A stretch of 57,421 nucleotides of DNA from an uncultured Prevotella sp. (GCA_946405145.1 CAMJGE010000012.1:1-57421), one strand, 5' to 3'. Positions 24,390 to 33,970 are shown, counted from the stretch's first letter. A program made the numbers and translations. The notes: generated by a model from the letters alone, not told the origin.

Positions 24390-26588
24390 CTAATCCTCGG
24401 CAAGGGTGAAGTCGAGCTGTTTGCGCTCGAGGTTGGCTCGTGCCACCTGGATACGGATGGGATCGCCCAACTGGTACTTCGTGTGATGACGGCGACCGAC
24501 GATCATAAAGTTCTTCTCATCGAAGTCGTAATAGTCATCACCCAGGTCGCGGATGGGGATCATACCCTCACAATGGGTCTCGTCGATCTGGGCATAGATA
24601 CCATAAGACGTCAGTCCGCTGATATGGGCATCGTAGGTGTTACCAATCTTATCCGCCATAAACTCCACCATCTTGTATTTGATAGAGTCACGCTCAGCGT
24701 TCTGGGAGATCTGCTCCATATCGCTGCAGTGCTCACAATACTCCTCGTACTTCTCCTTGTTGGCAGAACGGGCACCATCCTGATACTTCGTCAGCAGGCG
24801 GTGCACCATCGTGTCGGGATAACGGCGGATGGGCGAGGTGAAGTGGGTATAGTAGTCGAACGCCAATCCATAGTGACCGATATTGTGGACACTGTATTTC
24901 GCCTTCATCATCGCACGCAGGGCAACAGTCTCGATGGCGTTCTGCTCACGGGTACCCTCGGCATCCGACATCAGGGCATTCAGCGACTTCGTGATAGCAC
25001 CCTTCGTGCCACTGGTCTTCACCTTATAACCGAACTTCGCCACAAACTGGCGCAGGTTCTCGAGTTTGGCGGGATCGGGCTGGTCGTGGATACGATACGG
25101 CAGTGTCTTGGCTTTTCCACCTTTCTTCACACGACCGATCGACTCTGCCACCGTCTTATTCGCCAGCAGCATAAACTCCTCGATGAGCTTATTGGCATCC
25201 TTCGAGGTCTTGAAGTAGGCACGGATGGGCTTGCCCGTCTCGTCGATATCGAAATGCAGCTCCTCACGGTCGAACTTCACAGAACCATTCTTGAAGCGGG
25301 CGGCACGCAGTTTCTTGGCGAGGCTGTCGAGCGTAATCAACTCTAAGGCATTCTCACCTTTATACGGATTCTTCTTTGTGGCGGGGGGCGCAGGCTCACC
25401 AGTGCCATCCTTGACACCGTTATCCTCCAGGATCTGCTGTACCTCCTCATAGGCATAGCGACGGTTACTCTTAATAACCGTATGAGCCAGATGCCATTTC
25501 TTGATGTTAGCCTCATCATCCATCTGGAAGATTACGCTGTAGCAGAGCTTCTCCTCATCAGGACGGAGTGAGCAGATGAAATTGCAGAGGCGCTCGGGGA
25601 GCATCGGGATGGTGCGATCCACGAGATAGATGCTCGTAGCACGGGCATACGCCTCCTTGTCGATCGTGGAGCCCTCCTTCACGTAATGGCTCACATCGGC
25701 GATATGCACACCCACTTCCCACAGACCGCTGTCGAGCTTCCGGATACTCAGGGCATCGTCGAAGTCCTTAGCATCCTTGGGATCGATGGTACAGGTGAAC
25801 ACATCACGGAAGTCCTCACGACGGTCGATCTCCGCCTGCGTGATGGTGGCATCGATCTTCTCCGCTGCATCCTCCACATTCTTAGGATACTTATACGGCA
25901 GGTTATACTGGGCGAGGATGGCGTGCATCTCGGCATTGTTATCACCTGTCTTTCCAAGGATATCCACCACCGAACCGATGATGTTCTTATGCTCGCTATC
26001 GGGCCACTGCACCACCTTAACGACAGCCTTGTCATCGGTCTTACCGCCCTTCAGCTTGCGCTTGGGGATGATGATATCGTGGACGAAGGTAGCATCCTGA
26101 GCAACCAGAAACGCCATATCCTTCTCCACCCGCAGACGACCTACAATCTGGTCGTGGGCACGTTTCACGATCTCTATCACCATCGCCTCCTTGATATGCT
26201 TGTCGCGACGCGCCATATACGACACCTTCACACGGTCGCCATCCATCGCCGACATGGAGTTGCGCTCTGCCACAAACACTGGGGTACCGCCATCTTCGGG
26301 CAGGAACGAGTTACGCCCGTTCGCCTTACGACGGAACACGCCCTCCTGCACCTGGGTCTTCAGGTTCAGGCGATAGGATGTGTCGCTCACCTTTGAGAGG
26401 AAATCATCCCACGCCATCTCCTCCATGGTGTCGATGGCAAGCATCTTCAACGGATGCGTGTCAAACTTCAAGACTTTGAATATCTGCTTGAACGAGAACG
26501 TCTCGTTCGGATGATGCTGAAAGAGGTTCTGAAGCAGTTCAACAACCTGCTTTTTCCCTAATCGTTTTCCACCTTTCTTTTTTCCCAT
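24390..26588 (-). CDS. rnr: Ribonuclease R (RNB-family 3'-5' exoribonuclease)
   Basis: 732-residue processive exoribonuclease that degrades structured RNA. In order: an N-terminal basic helical region (MGKKKGGKRLGKK), cold-shock domains, the RNB catalytic domain with DPKDAKDFDDA holding the metal-binding aspartates, RIHDQPDPAKLENLR and HFTSPIRRYPDTMVHRLL, and a C-terminal S1 domain (ISGLTSYGIYAQID). The length is usual for Bacteroidota RNase R. On its own strand a TATCTTTG box lies about 30 bp upstream, within T-rich repeats. Confidence 0.95.
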   Translation of the reverse strand: MGKKKGGKRLGKKQVVELLQNLFQHHPNETFSFKQIFKVLKFDTHPLKMLAIDTMEEMAWDDFLSKVSDTSYRLNLKTQVQEGVFRRKANGRNSFLPEDGGTPVFVAERNSMSAMDGDRVKVSYMARRDKHIKEAMVIEIVKRAHDQIVGRLRVEKDMAFLVAQDATFVHDIIIPKRKLKGGKTDDKAVVKVVQWPDSEHKNIIGSVVDILGKTGDNNAEMHAILAQYNLPYKYPKNVEDAAEKIDATITQAEIDRREDFRDVFTCTIDPKDAKDFDDALSIRKLDSGLWEVGVHIADVSHYVKEGSTIDKEAYARATSIYLVDRTIPMLPERLCNFICSLRPDEEKLCYSVIFQMDDEANIKKWHLAHTVIKSNRRYAYEEVQQILEDNGVKDGTGEPAPPATKKNPYKGENALELITLDSLAKKLRAARFKNGSVKFDREELHFDIDETGKPIRAYFKTSKDANKLIEEFMLLANKTVAESIGRVKKGGKAKTLPYRIHDQPDPAKLENLRQFVAKFGYKVKTSGTKGAITKSLNALMSDAEGTREQNAIETVALRAMMKAKYSVHNIGHYGLAFDYYTHFTSPIRRYPDTMVHRLLTKYQDGARSANKEKYEEYCEHCSDMEQISQNAERDSIKYKMVEFMADKIGNTYDAHISGLTSYGIYAQIDETHCEGMIPIRDLGDDYYDFDEKNFMIVGRRHHTKYQLGDPIRIQVARANLERKQLDFTLAED

Positions 26589-26628
26589 AGACTAAAATAT
26601 TATAGTTTCTTTGGGGCAAAGATACAAA

Positions 26629-26672
26629 AAAAAGTAAAAAGGTAAAAAAGTAAAAAGGTAAAAAAAGTAAAA
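26629..26672. repeat. Low-complexity AAAAAGGTAAAAAAGTA tandem repeat
   Basis: Several tandem units of GTAAAAAG/GTAAAAAA between DUF4491 and rnr. The same unit, in the opposite orientation relative to the downstream gene, fills 47009-47064. Confidence 0.7.
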
Positions 26673-26675
26673 ATC

Positions 26676-26963
26676 TTAATAGCGACGCTTCGGATTCTTG
26701 GGGAACCAGCCTTTCTCCACACGTTTCTTCTGCTGGAAGAGTTCACCTATCCCCCAGAGCGCTGAGGCGCCAAACACGCCTACAATAGCCGAGACAATAG
26801 TATTCTCGATAAACAGTGCTCCCGCCAGGGATGCCACTCCGATCAGGAGGTAGATGATCCAAGGGCGTGTACCCCAATAGTATTCCGTCTTGATGACGAT
26901 CGGGTGCCAGATGCCAATCGTCAGGAATGTGCAGATAGCTATGATAATGCCTGTAAAATACAT
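26676..26963 (-). CDS. DUF4491 family small membrane protein
   Basis: 95 residues from the ATG at 26963. An upstream extension to 27113 is open but would precede the family's usual start MYFTGIIIAICTFLTIGIWH. Three hydrophobic segments are visible (about 3-18, 30-45 and 50-72), followed by a basic tail FQQKKRVEKGWFPKNPKRRY. The family is common in Bacteroidales and has no assigned function. It lies upstream of rnr on the same strand, with low-complexity repeats between. Confidence 0.8.
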   Translation of the reverse strand: MYFTGIIIAICTFLTIGIWHPIVIKTEYYWGTRPWIIYLLIGVASLAGALFIENTIVSAIVGVFGASALWGIGELFQQKKRVEKGWFPKNPKRRY

Positions 26964-27078
26964 CTTTTTGCGTCGATAATTGTTGCTTTCGGGGCGCAAA
27001 GGTAGTAATAATTCACCAATTATCGCCACAAATCCAGCTGTTTTTAGTGATTTTATGCAAAAATCCATATAAATGGGG

Positions 27079-27110
27079 ATTGCAGGAACCAAAAAATCGC
27101 CGTAACTTTG
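27079..27110 (+). promoter_or_regulatory. Probable promoter of the heme operon
   Basis: -7 TAACTTTG (27103-27110) with a weak -33 ATTG (27079-27082) at 20-bp spacing. Predicted leader about 24 nt before the hemN ATG. Confidence 0.5.
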
Positions 27111-27138
27111 CAACCAGAAAAGAAAATACTAGGCTTAT

Positions 27139-28476
27139 ATGATACAACAAAGCATTGTAGATAAATATAATGTACCCGTACCTCGATATACGAGTTACCC
27201 GCCAGCCAACTTCTTCGGGGATTTCTCTGAGGAAGACTATCATGCTGCCGTTCTTGCCTCTAATACAGCCACAGACCGACATCTGTCATTCTACCTGCAT
27301 ATCCCCTTCTGCCGCCACCTGTGCCACTACTGCGCATGCAACTCGTATGCCATGCAGAACGCAACGGTGGTAGAGGCTTACGTCAAGGCACTACATCAGG
27401 AGATCGACCTGCTGTTGCCACTGCTCAACCGCGAGAGACAGGTCTCACAGATCCATTATGGGGGCGGCAGTCCGACAACCCTGCAGCCCGCTGTCATCCA
27501 GTCGCTCAACCAACATATCTTAGACAGTTTCCCAAAGATTGAACGACCAGAGGTGGCGATTGAGTGCCACCCGGGCTATCTTTCGCTTGAGGACTGGAAA
27601 GGCCTGGTGGAAGCTGGCTTCTCACGTTTCAGTATCGGGATTCAGGACTTCAACGACACGGTGCTTAAAACCGTGAACCGCCGTCCGTCACAGGAGCGGT
27701 TGGAAGACATCTTCGCCGTGCTGCGCAATGGTGGTGTCAACATCAACCTTGACTTCCTCTATGGTCTGCCACACCAGACAGCAGAAAGTTTCTGCCAGTC
27801 GATAGAGAAGGCTATTGCCCTCATGCCTGACCGTCTGGTGATGTTCAGCTATGCCCATGTGCCCTGGCTGAAGAAACAGCAGCTGATTCTGGAGAAAGCA
27901 GGTCTGCCCTCAAACGAGGAGAAGAAACGGATGTTCGACGAGGCAGCCCAGTTGCTCTTGGATGCCGGTTATGTACGCGTGGGCATGGATCATTTTGTAA
28001 GACCTGACGATGAGCTTTATACGGCTCTGCAGAACGGACAGCTGCACCGTAACTTCCAGGGCTACTGCACCCGAAGAACCACTGGACAGGTCTATGCACT
28101 GGGCGTGACAGGGATCAGTCAGTTGGAGACAGCCTATGCCCAGAACACCAAGGAGATCCCTGCATATATCGAGATGGTGGGCAATGGTCATCTCCCTATC
28201 AAGAAAGGCTATGCCCTGAGCCGTGAGGAACAGCTGGTACGCGAGGTGATCGACACCCTGATGTGCAACTATCAGGTGACACTCACCAACGAGCAACGGG
28301 CAGCCGTGAACTTCGACACAGCCCGGCTGCAGGAGATGCAGGGCGACGGCATCATCACCATCAGCGGCAACACCATCCGTATGGTACACCAGAGTTCACC
28401 CTTTGTGCGCAATGTGGCGGCCCTGCTCGACCCATTGATGCAGCATACTTCAAAAGCATTTTCAAAACCGATATAA
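27139..28476 (+). CDS. hemN: Oxygen-independent coproporphyrinogen III oxidase (radical SAM)
   Basis: Converts coproporphyrinogen III to protoporphyrinogen IX without oxygen. The 445-residue protein has the radical-SAM cluster motif C-x3-C-x2-C-x-C (Cys58, 62, 65 and 67 in FCRHLCHYCACN), the following YGGGSPTTL, ECHPG, and a C-terminal HemN domain. The fourth cysteine and full length indicate a genuine HemN and not a HemW-type chaperone. First gene of the heme operon; hemG starts 2 bp after the stop. A C-terminal CX cluster for other functions is not seen. Confidence 0.9.
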   Translation: MIQQSIVDKYNVPVPRYTSYPPANFFGDFSEEDYHAAVLASNTATDRHLSFYLHIPFCRHLCHYCACNSYAMQNATVVEAYVKALHQEIDLLLPLLNRERQVSQIHYGGGSPTTLQPAVIQSLNQHILDSFPKIERPEVAIECHPGYLSLEDWKGLVEAGFSRFSIGIQDFNDTVLKTVNRRPSQERLEDIFAVLRNGGVNINLDFLYGLPHQTAESFCQSIEKAIALMPDRLVMFSYAHVPWLKKQQLILEKAGLPSNEEKKRMFDEAAQLLLDAGYVRVGMDHFVRPDDELYTALQNGQLHRNFQGYCTRRTTGQVYALGVTGISQLETAYAQNTKEIPAYIEMVGNGHLPIKKGYALSREEQLVREVIDTLMCNYQVTLTNEQRAAVNFDTARLQEMQGDGIITISGNTIRMVHQSSPFVRNVAALLDPLMQHTSKAFSKPI

Positions 28477-28478
28477 AG

Positions 28479-29852
28479 ATGAAAACAGACACTGTGGTCA
28501 TAGGAGCCGGACTGACGGGTCTGACTACCGCCTATCAGCTCGCCCGCAAGGGACGACAGGTGATGGTGGTGGAACGGATGGACGTGCCCGGCGGACAGAT
28601 TCAGACATATACAGAAGGGGACTTCGTGTTTGAAAGCGGCCCCAACACAGGAACCATATCCTATCCAGAGGTGGCAGAACTGATGGCCGACCTCGAGAAA
28701 GTATCTAACGGCAAGTGCCGGCTGGAAACAGCTCCCGACACCTCGAAGCGCAGACTGATCTGGAAGGGCAACCGTTTCCACGACCTGCCGTCAGGACCTG
28801 TGAGTGCCATCACCACCCCCTTGTTTACCTTTAGCGACAAACTGCGTATTCTTGGAGAGCCGTGGCGCAAAAAGGGTGACGATCCCAATGAGTCGGTAGG
28901 TTCACTGGCGCGTCGCCGATTAGGACGGTCGTTTGTCGATTACGCCGTCAATCCCTTCCTGTCGGGTGTCTATGCCGGCAATCCCGACACGCTGGTGACC
29001 CGTTATGCCCTGCCGAAGCTCTATAACCTGGAACAGAACTATGGCAGTTTTATACGCGGTGCCATCGCCAAGGCCAAAGAGCCCAAGACCGACCGCGACC
29101 GACTGGCCACGAAAAAGGTGTTCTCAGCTGTCGGCGGCCTCAGTCAGATCACCCATGCGATGGCTGACTACCTGGGCAGCGAGCGACTGGTATTAGGAGC
29201 CCAACAGGTCAATGCGATCCCCACGGATGACGGCTGGCAGGTCTCTTATCATACCAAAAAGGATGAAGACATGCAGATAGACTGTCATCAGGTGGTGACC
29301 ACCTGTGGCGCATACGCCCTTCCGAAGGTTCTGCCTTTTATCGACGACAACACCATGCGACAGGTGAACAACCTGAAATATGCCCCCGTCGTAGAGGTGA
29401 GCGTTGGTGTGAAGGATACTTTGGGCGGCGACTATCAGGCGTTCGGCGGACTGGTGCCCGGATGTGAACAGAAACAGGTGTTAGGCATCCTCTTCCCATC
29501 AGCCTGCTTTACCGGACGTGCCCCTGAAGGCGGTGCACTGTTCTCCTATTTCATCGGGGGTGTCAACCATGCAGAGCTGGTGGACAAGACAGACGACGAA
29601 CTGACAGTCCTCGTTGAGGAATATTTCCACACGATGCTGAAGTTCCCAATTCACGCCAAGCCCGACCTCATCCGCATCTTCCGTCACCACCATGCCATCC
29701 CACAGTATGAGTTGAGTTCTGGTGAACGCTTTGAGGCAATCGAACAACTTCAAGCCCAATACAAAGGGCTGACCATTGCCGGCAACCTGCGCGACGGTAT
29801 CGGTATGGCACACCGTATCAAACAGGCCACGGATATTGCAAATACACTATAA
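28479..29852 (+). CDS. hemG: Protoporphyrinogen oxidase, FAD-dependent (HemY/PgoX type)
   Basis: Oxidises protoporphyrinogen IX to protoporphyrin IX. 457 residues from the ATG at 28479; a longer open frame to 28263 would overlap hemN by 70 codons and is rejected. The N-terminal dinucleotide fold is VVIGAGLTGLTTAYQLARKG followed by VVERMDVPGGQIQT, and the C-terminus has the FAD-closing TIAGNLRDGIGMAHRI. This class usually uses oxygen, so pairing with oxygen-independent HemN suggests another electron acceptor or a microaerophilic habit. Gap to hemE 5 bp. Confidence 0.9.
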   Translation: MKTDTVVIGAGLTGLTTAYQLARKGRQVMVVERMDVPGGQIQTYTEGDFVFESGPNTGTISYPEVAELMADLEKVSNGKCRLETAPDTSKRRLIWKGNRFHDLPSGPVSAITTPLFTFSDKLRILGEPWRKKGDDPNESVGSLARRRLGRSFVDYAVNPFLSGVYAGNPDTLVTRYALPKLYNLEQNYGSFIRGAIAKAKEPKTDRDRLATKKVFSAVGGLSQITHAMADYLGSERLVLGAQQVNAIPTDDGWQVSYHTKKDEDMQIDCHQVVTTCGAYALPKVLPFIDDNTMRQVNNLKYAPVVEVSVGVKDTLGGDYQAFGGLVPGCEQKQVLGILFPSACFTGRAPEGGALFSYFIGGVNHAELVDKTDDELTVLVEEYFHTMLKFPIHAKPDLIRIFRHHHAIPQYELSSGERFEAIEQLQAQYKGLTIAGNLRDGIGMAHRIKQATDIANTL

Positions 29853-29857
29853 CGCTT

Positions 29858-30877
29858 ATGGACAGTATATTTCTAAAGACACTCTTCGGTAAAGAATGTG
29901 AGCGTCCACCCATCTGGCTGATGCGACAGGCTGGTCGCGTACTGCCCCGTTATCAGGAACTGAGGAAGCAGTATTCCTTTGCAGAACTGATAGCCACCCC
30001 TGAGTTGGCAGCAAAAGTAACGATGCTGCCAGTAGAAGACCTGGGGGTAGATACCGCCATCCTGTTCAGTGATATCCTCACCATCCCGATGGCGATGGGG
30101 ATGGATATTGAATGGACAGAAAAAGGACCTCGGTTTGCCCATCCCTTAGCCAACTACCAGCAGCCGCTGAAACATCTGAGCATACAGCCCGATAGTCTGG
30201 ACTATGTGTATCGTGCCATCGACCTGGTGGTAGAGCAGAGCCATGTGCCGCTGATCGGTTTCTGCGGTGCCCCACTCACCACCCTCTGCTATATGCTTCA
30301 GGGCATCAGCACAAAGTCAACCTTCCCGGAAGCCAAGAAGTTCTTCTATGAGCGACGGGAGGAGACCAAGCAGCTGATAGAAGCCGTCACTGAGTGCTCT
30401 ATTGACTACGTCACCAGACAGATTGAACATGGTATCGATGCCTTCCAACTGTTTGAGAGTCATGCCAGTCTGCTGCCTGCAGAGGTCTATGAGGAGCTAT
30501 TCCTGCCTGCCGTCTGCCGTATCACCGACGCCGTCCGCTCCATGGGCATTCCACTCATCTTCTTCCCCAAGGGACTGGGAAGCGGACTGAAGCTTATCAC
30601 TCCGGATGTATGCGACTTTGTCAGCATCGACTGGCAGACACCGCTCTTAGAAGCCCGACGCATCGTGCATCCAGAGGTTGGTCTGCAGGGGAACTTCGAC
30701 CCCCATCTGCTCTTTGCACCGCAGGAAGAGATCGCTCACACACTGGAATCCTACAAGCCATTCTTCAATAAATATCCCAACTGGATTGTGAACCTGGGGC
30801 ACGGTGTACTGGCTGACACCCCGATTGAGAATGTGCAATTCTTTGTAGATTGGATCAAAAACGCAAATTGGAAATGA
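29858..30877 (+). CDS. hemE: Uroporphyrinogen decarboxylase
   Basis: Removes four carboxyl groups from uroporphyrinogen III. 339-residue TIM-barrel enzyme with the family signature PPIWLMRQAGRVLPRYQELR near the N-terminus (substrate-binding arginines), FSDILTIP with the essential aspartate, GFCGAPLT, and the C-terminal NLGHGVLADTPIENV. The stop overlaps the hemA start in ATGA (30874-30877), so translation is probably coupled. Confidence 0.95.
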   Translation: MDSIFLKTLFGKECERPPIWLMRQAGRVLPRYQELRKQYSFAELIATPELAAKVTMLPVEDLGVDTAILFSDILTIPMAMGMDIEWTEKGPRFAHPLANYQQPLKHLSIQPDSLDYVYRAIDLVVEQSHVPLIGFCGAPLTTLCYMLQGISTKSTFPEAKKFFYERREETKQLIEAVTECSIDYVTRQIEHGIDAFQLFESHASLLPAEVYEELFLPAVCRITDAVRSMGIPLIFFPKGLGSGLKLITPDVCDFVSIDWQTPLLEARRIVHPEVGLQGNFDPHLLFAPQEEIAHTLESYKPFFNKYPNWIVNLGHGVLADTPIENVQFFVDWIKNANWK

Positions 30878-32400
30878 TACAATACAAGTCCATCAATCAT
30901 CAACAGACATCTCTGGCAGAACGCGAGGAATGCTTCAGACAGCTGCAACTACAGGAAGAGGGACCGCAGGTGTTCCTACAGACCTGTAACCGCATGGAGC
31001 TGTACTATGGCGACGGCGACGTGCCCGACGAGGTGGCACGCCATCTGTTCAGAGTGGTGTGCGGTCTGGAATCAGCCATCATTGGTGAACGCGCCGTACA
31101 GGGACAGGTGAAGGAGGCTTATCTCACCGCTCAAAAGACACAGAAGCTGTCCACCGGTCTGCATAAGTTATTCGAAAGCGCCCTACAGGTGGGCAAACGT
31201 GTACGAACAGAGACACAGATCAGTCACGGTGCGGTGAGTCACTCGCTGGCTGCCATCGAGATCATTGAACAGGAACAGGTGAACCTGCAGAATGCACGTA
31301 TCACCATCATCGGTGTCAACAAACTGACCGAGGAGATCATCAAGTTCCTGCAGAACAAGAAAGCCAAACTGGTGTTTCTTGCCAACCGTACCGAGGAGAA
31401 GGCACGACGCATGGCAGAGCCTTTCGGTATTGACATCTTTCGACTGGAAGACAAGCATAACTTCCTGAAGGACACCGACATCCTGATCAGTGCCACTTCA
31501 GCCCCCGATGCCATCATTCATCCGGAAGACCTGACACCTGGACGCCCCTTGCTGGCCATCGACTTAGCCTTCCCTCGTGACATCGACCCCACTGTGGCTG
31601 ACATGCCACATGTGAAGCTCTATAACCTGCACGACGTGGAGATGAAGGTGAAAGAGAACCTATCCGTACGCGAAGATGAGGTGCAGAAGGCAGAACTGAT
31701 GATAGAAGAAGCCATCGCTGAACTGCATGCCACCCTGGAGCGCCGCAAGCGTTACAGGAAAGCCATCCGCGTCACAGCACGCAGCAGCAGACTGTCGAAG
31801 CTACAGGTCAAAGAGGTGTTTGAAAGATTCCCTGACACACCCTACCGTCTAGTTACCCGACTGTCATACGGCGACAAGCATCAGAAGATCTCACTGCTGA
31901 ACGGTGAGGCACCGGATGATATGTTTACACGCGAACTCGACTTAGCCCTGCTGACAGGGAAAGCCGACATCGCCATACACTCTGCCAAGGATCTGCCAGA
32001 GACACTGCATCCCGAGCTGGAAGTGATTGCCTTATATGAGGCCTTCGACAAGACCGACTCGTTGGTAAGCCGTAACCATATCCCGTTGGCCGAACTGCCT
32101 GAGGGTAGCACCATCGGTACCAGTTCACCACTGCGCAAGGCGGAGCTCCTACAGGTGCGCCCCGACCTGCAGATAGTAGGCATACGCGGCTGTATCGAAG
32201 AGCGTGTGGAACAGGTGAGAAACGGGAAGGTGGATGCCGCCATCGTGGCTACCTGCGCCCTGAAACGACTGGGTATGGAACATGAGATCACTGAGATCCT
32301 GCCCTTTGCGACCCATCCCATGCAGGGCCGACTGGCCATCACTGCGCTGAAAGGACGTGAGGATCTGAAAGCCATTTTCTCAAAGGAGAGCATCTTATGA
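30874..32400 (+). CDS. hemAC: Glutamyl-tRNA reductase / hydroxymethylbilane synthase fusion, HMBS part shortened
   Basis: 508 residues joining two steps. Residues 1-295 are glutamyl-tRNA reductase: LQTCNRMELYYG (catalytic Cys38), CGLESAIIGERAVQGQVKEA, NADPH-fold region (144-172) and the C-terminal dimerisation helix. Residues 297-508 are hydroxymethylbilane synthase domains 1-2: RVTARSSRLS, HSAKDLP (369-375, catalytic Asp373), GTSSPLRKAELL, RGCIEERV and ATCALKRLG. It stops where domain 3 should begin, so the loop with the cysteine that anchors the dipyrromethane cofactor is missing; only Cys440 and Cys461 remain. The Rossmann loop reads IIGVNKLTEE, having lost two of the usual glycines. The start is set by the 4-bp overlap with hemE, and hemD overlaps the end by 4 bp. 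Confidence 0.9.
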   Translation: MIQYKSINHQQTSLAEREECFRQLQLQEEGPQVFLQTCNRMELYYGDGDVPDEVARHLFRVVCGLESAIIGERAVQGQVKEAYLTAQKTQKLSTGLHKLFESALQVGKRVRTETQISHGAVSHSLAAIEIIEQEQVNLQNARITIIGVNKLTEEIIKFLQNKKAKLVFLANRTEEKARRMAEPFGIDIFRLEDKHNFLKDTDILISATSAPDAIIHPEDLTPGRPLLAIDLAFPRDIDPTVADMPHVKLYNLHDVEMKVKENLSVREDEVQKAELMIEEAIAELHATLERRKRYRKAIRVTARSSRLSKLQVKEVFERFPDTPYRLVTRLSYGDKHQKISLLNGEAPDDMFTRELDLALLTGKADIAIHSAKDLPETLHPELEVIALYEAFDKTDSLVSRNHIPLAELPEGSTIGTSSPLRKAELLQVRPDLQIVGIRGCIEERVEQVRNGKVDAAIVATCALKRLGMEHEITEILPFATHPMQGRLAITALKGREDLKAIFSKESIL

Positions 32401-32999
32401 AAACGCTTTATACAGGACTGACGGCACCTGATGCGAGCTATATCCACACCCCGCTGATCGAGATCACGCCTGTGGATGACGACGCAGCCCTGCACAGCGC
32501 TGCCGACCGTATCGACAGCTACGACTATGTGCTCTATACCTCTCGGTATGCGGCAACGTATGTGGGTCCCCTGTTGACTCAAGCGAGAAAGACCGTCTCC
32601 ATCGGGAATGCCACAACAGAGGCCTTGCGACGGACGGGCATAGCAGAGATAGAACAGGTAGAGCTCGATAACAGCTATGGGGTCATCGACTGGTTCAGTC
32701 GGCAGCCTCACGGTCGCGTGCTGATACCCCGTTCCAACCTGGCGTTGCCGATTATCCCAGACGGACTTAAAGCGTTGGGGTTTGAGGTGGATTGCATCAC
32801 GGCATATATCAACCGTATGCCTCAGCACCCGCAGAGAGTGGATCTCGACGAGATAGGACGCATCGTGTTTACGTCGCCGTCAACCATCGACAACTTCATA
32901 CGCCTGTATGGCGGCGTGCCTGCTGACAAGGAGTTGGTGACACGAGGTCCCATTACAGAACAATATTTGCAAACAATAATAAAACGACAACAGTTATGA
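32397..32999 (+). CDS. hemD: Uroporphyrinogen-III synthase
   Basis: 200 residues, shorter than the ~250 of many HemD proteins. HemD sequences diverge strongly; support comes from the two-domain pattern TPLIEITPVDD, YVLYTSRYAATYV, the swivel region, then RVLIPRSNLA, ITAYINRMP, RIVFTSPSTIDNFIRLYG, and from position between hemAC and hemB. It closes hydroxymethylbilane to uroporphyrinogen III. It overlaps hemAC and hemB by 4 bp at each end. Confidence 0.85.
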   Translation: MKTLYTGLTAPDASYIHTPLIEITPVDDDAALHSAADRIDSYDYVLYTSRYAATYVGPLLTQARKTVSIGNATTEALRRTGIAEIEQVELDNSYGVIDWFSRQPHGRVLIPRSNLALPIIPDGLKALGFEVDCITAYINRMPQHPQRVDLDEIGRIVFTSPSTIDNFIRLYGGVPADKELVTRGPITEQYLQTIIKRQQL

Positions 33000-33970
33000 A
33001 ACGATTCAGAGAATTCCGCAAGGATCAGGCCACTCGCGACAAGTATGCCGATGTAGCCGTCAACGTGAAGGATTTTATTTACCCTTACTTCGTCGTAGAG
33101 GGTGAGGGTGTTAAGGACGAGATCAGTACCATGCCCGGTATCTATCGCTTCTCTATCGACACATTGGTAGAGGATGTGAAGGCGTGCTATGCCCTTGGCA
33201 TTGACAAGGTATTGCTCTTCGGTGTCATCGAAGACGAACTGAAGGATGAGCGGGGCTCATTAGCCTATGCGGAGGACGCACTGGTGTGCCGTGCCGTCAA
33301 AGCCATCAAGGCGGCTCAGCCAGAGGTATGTGTCATCACCGATGTGTGTCTGTGCGAATACACCAGTCACGGACACTGCGGACTGCTGCACGACCACGAT
33401 GTAGAGAACGACTCCACCCTGCCCCTGTTGGCAGAGATGGCCTACGTACATGCCAAGGCCGGTGCCGACTTCGTGGCACCGTCGGCGATGATGGACGGAC
33501 AGATAGAAGCCCTCGACAAACGTCTGCGTGAGGCTGGTCTGCGTGACAAGTGTAAGATCCTGGCCTACTCTGCCAAGTATGCCTCTGCCTTCTATGGTCC
33601 CTTCCGCGATGCTGCTGACTCTGCGCCTGCCTTCGGCGACCGCAAGACCTACCAGATGGACTACCGTACCCACGACCAGGGACTGGAAGAGATTGCCGCC
33701 GATATCGAGGAGGGCGCCGACTGGACAATGGTGAAACCTGCCATGCCTTATCTCGACATGATAGCCCGTGGTGTGGAGCGCTTCCCCAACATCCCGATGG
33801 TGGCTTACCAGGTGAGTGGCGAATACTCGATGCTGAAGGCTGCCGCCAAACTGGGCTATCTCGACGAACAGCGCGTGGTGTTTGAGAGCCTCATCGCCAT
33901 CAAGCGCGCCGGTGCACAGTATATCATTTCGTATTACGCTAAAGAGTACATGGAAAATTTAAAAATGTAA
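32996..33970 (+). CDS. hemB: Porphobilinogen synthase (delta-aminolevulinate dehydratase)
   Basis: Condenses two 5-aminolevulinate molecules. 324-residue TIM barrel with a cysteine-rich zinc site DVCLCEYTSHGHCG (C-x-C-x7-C), placing it in the zinc-dependent class, and two active-site lysines in LAYSAKYASAFYGPFRDA and WTMVKPAMPYLD. The C-terminal VSGEYSMLKAAA is typical. A 26-bp AT-rich repeat gap separates it from hemL. Confidence 0.95.
   Translation: MKRFREFRKDQATRDKYADVAVNVKDFIYPYFVVEGEGVKDEISTMPGIYRFSIDTLVEDVKACYALGIDKVLLFGVIEDELKDERGSLAYAEDALVCRAVKAIKAAQPEVCVITDVCLCEYTSHGHCGLLHDHDVENDSTLPLLAEMAYVHAKAGADFVAPSAMMDGQIEALDKRLREAGLRDKCKILAYSAKYASAFYGPFRDAADSAPAFGDRKTYQMDYRTHDQGLEEIAADIEEGADWTMVKPAMPYLDMIARGVERFPNIPMVAYQVSGEYSMLKAAAKLGYLDEQRVVFESLIAIKRAGAQYIISYYAKEYMENLKM

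Noticed and set aside
24303..25346. 347-codon open frame opposite RNase R
   Set aside because: Lies fully antisense to catalytic rnr sequence; composition is a mirror of rnr codons.
28263..28478. N-terminal extension of hemG
   Set aside because: Overlaps hemN by 70 codons in another frame and precedes the FAD-binding start that all homologues share.
32300..32420. Frameshift as the cause of the short HMBS domain
   Set aside because: The hemAC stop overlaps the hemD start in ATGA, as at the other operon junctions, and hemD itself is intact.
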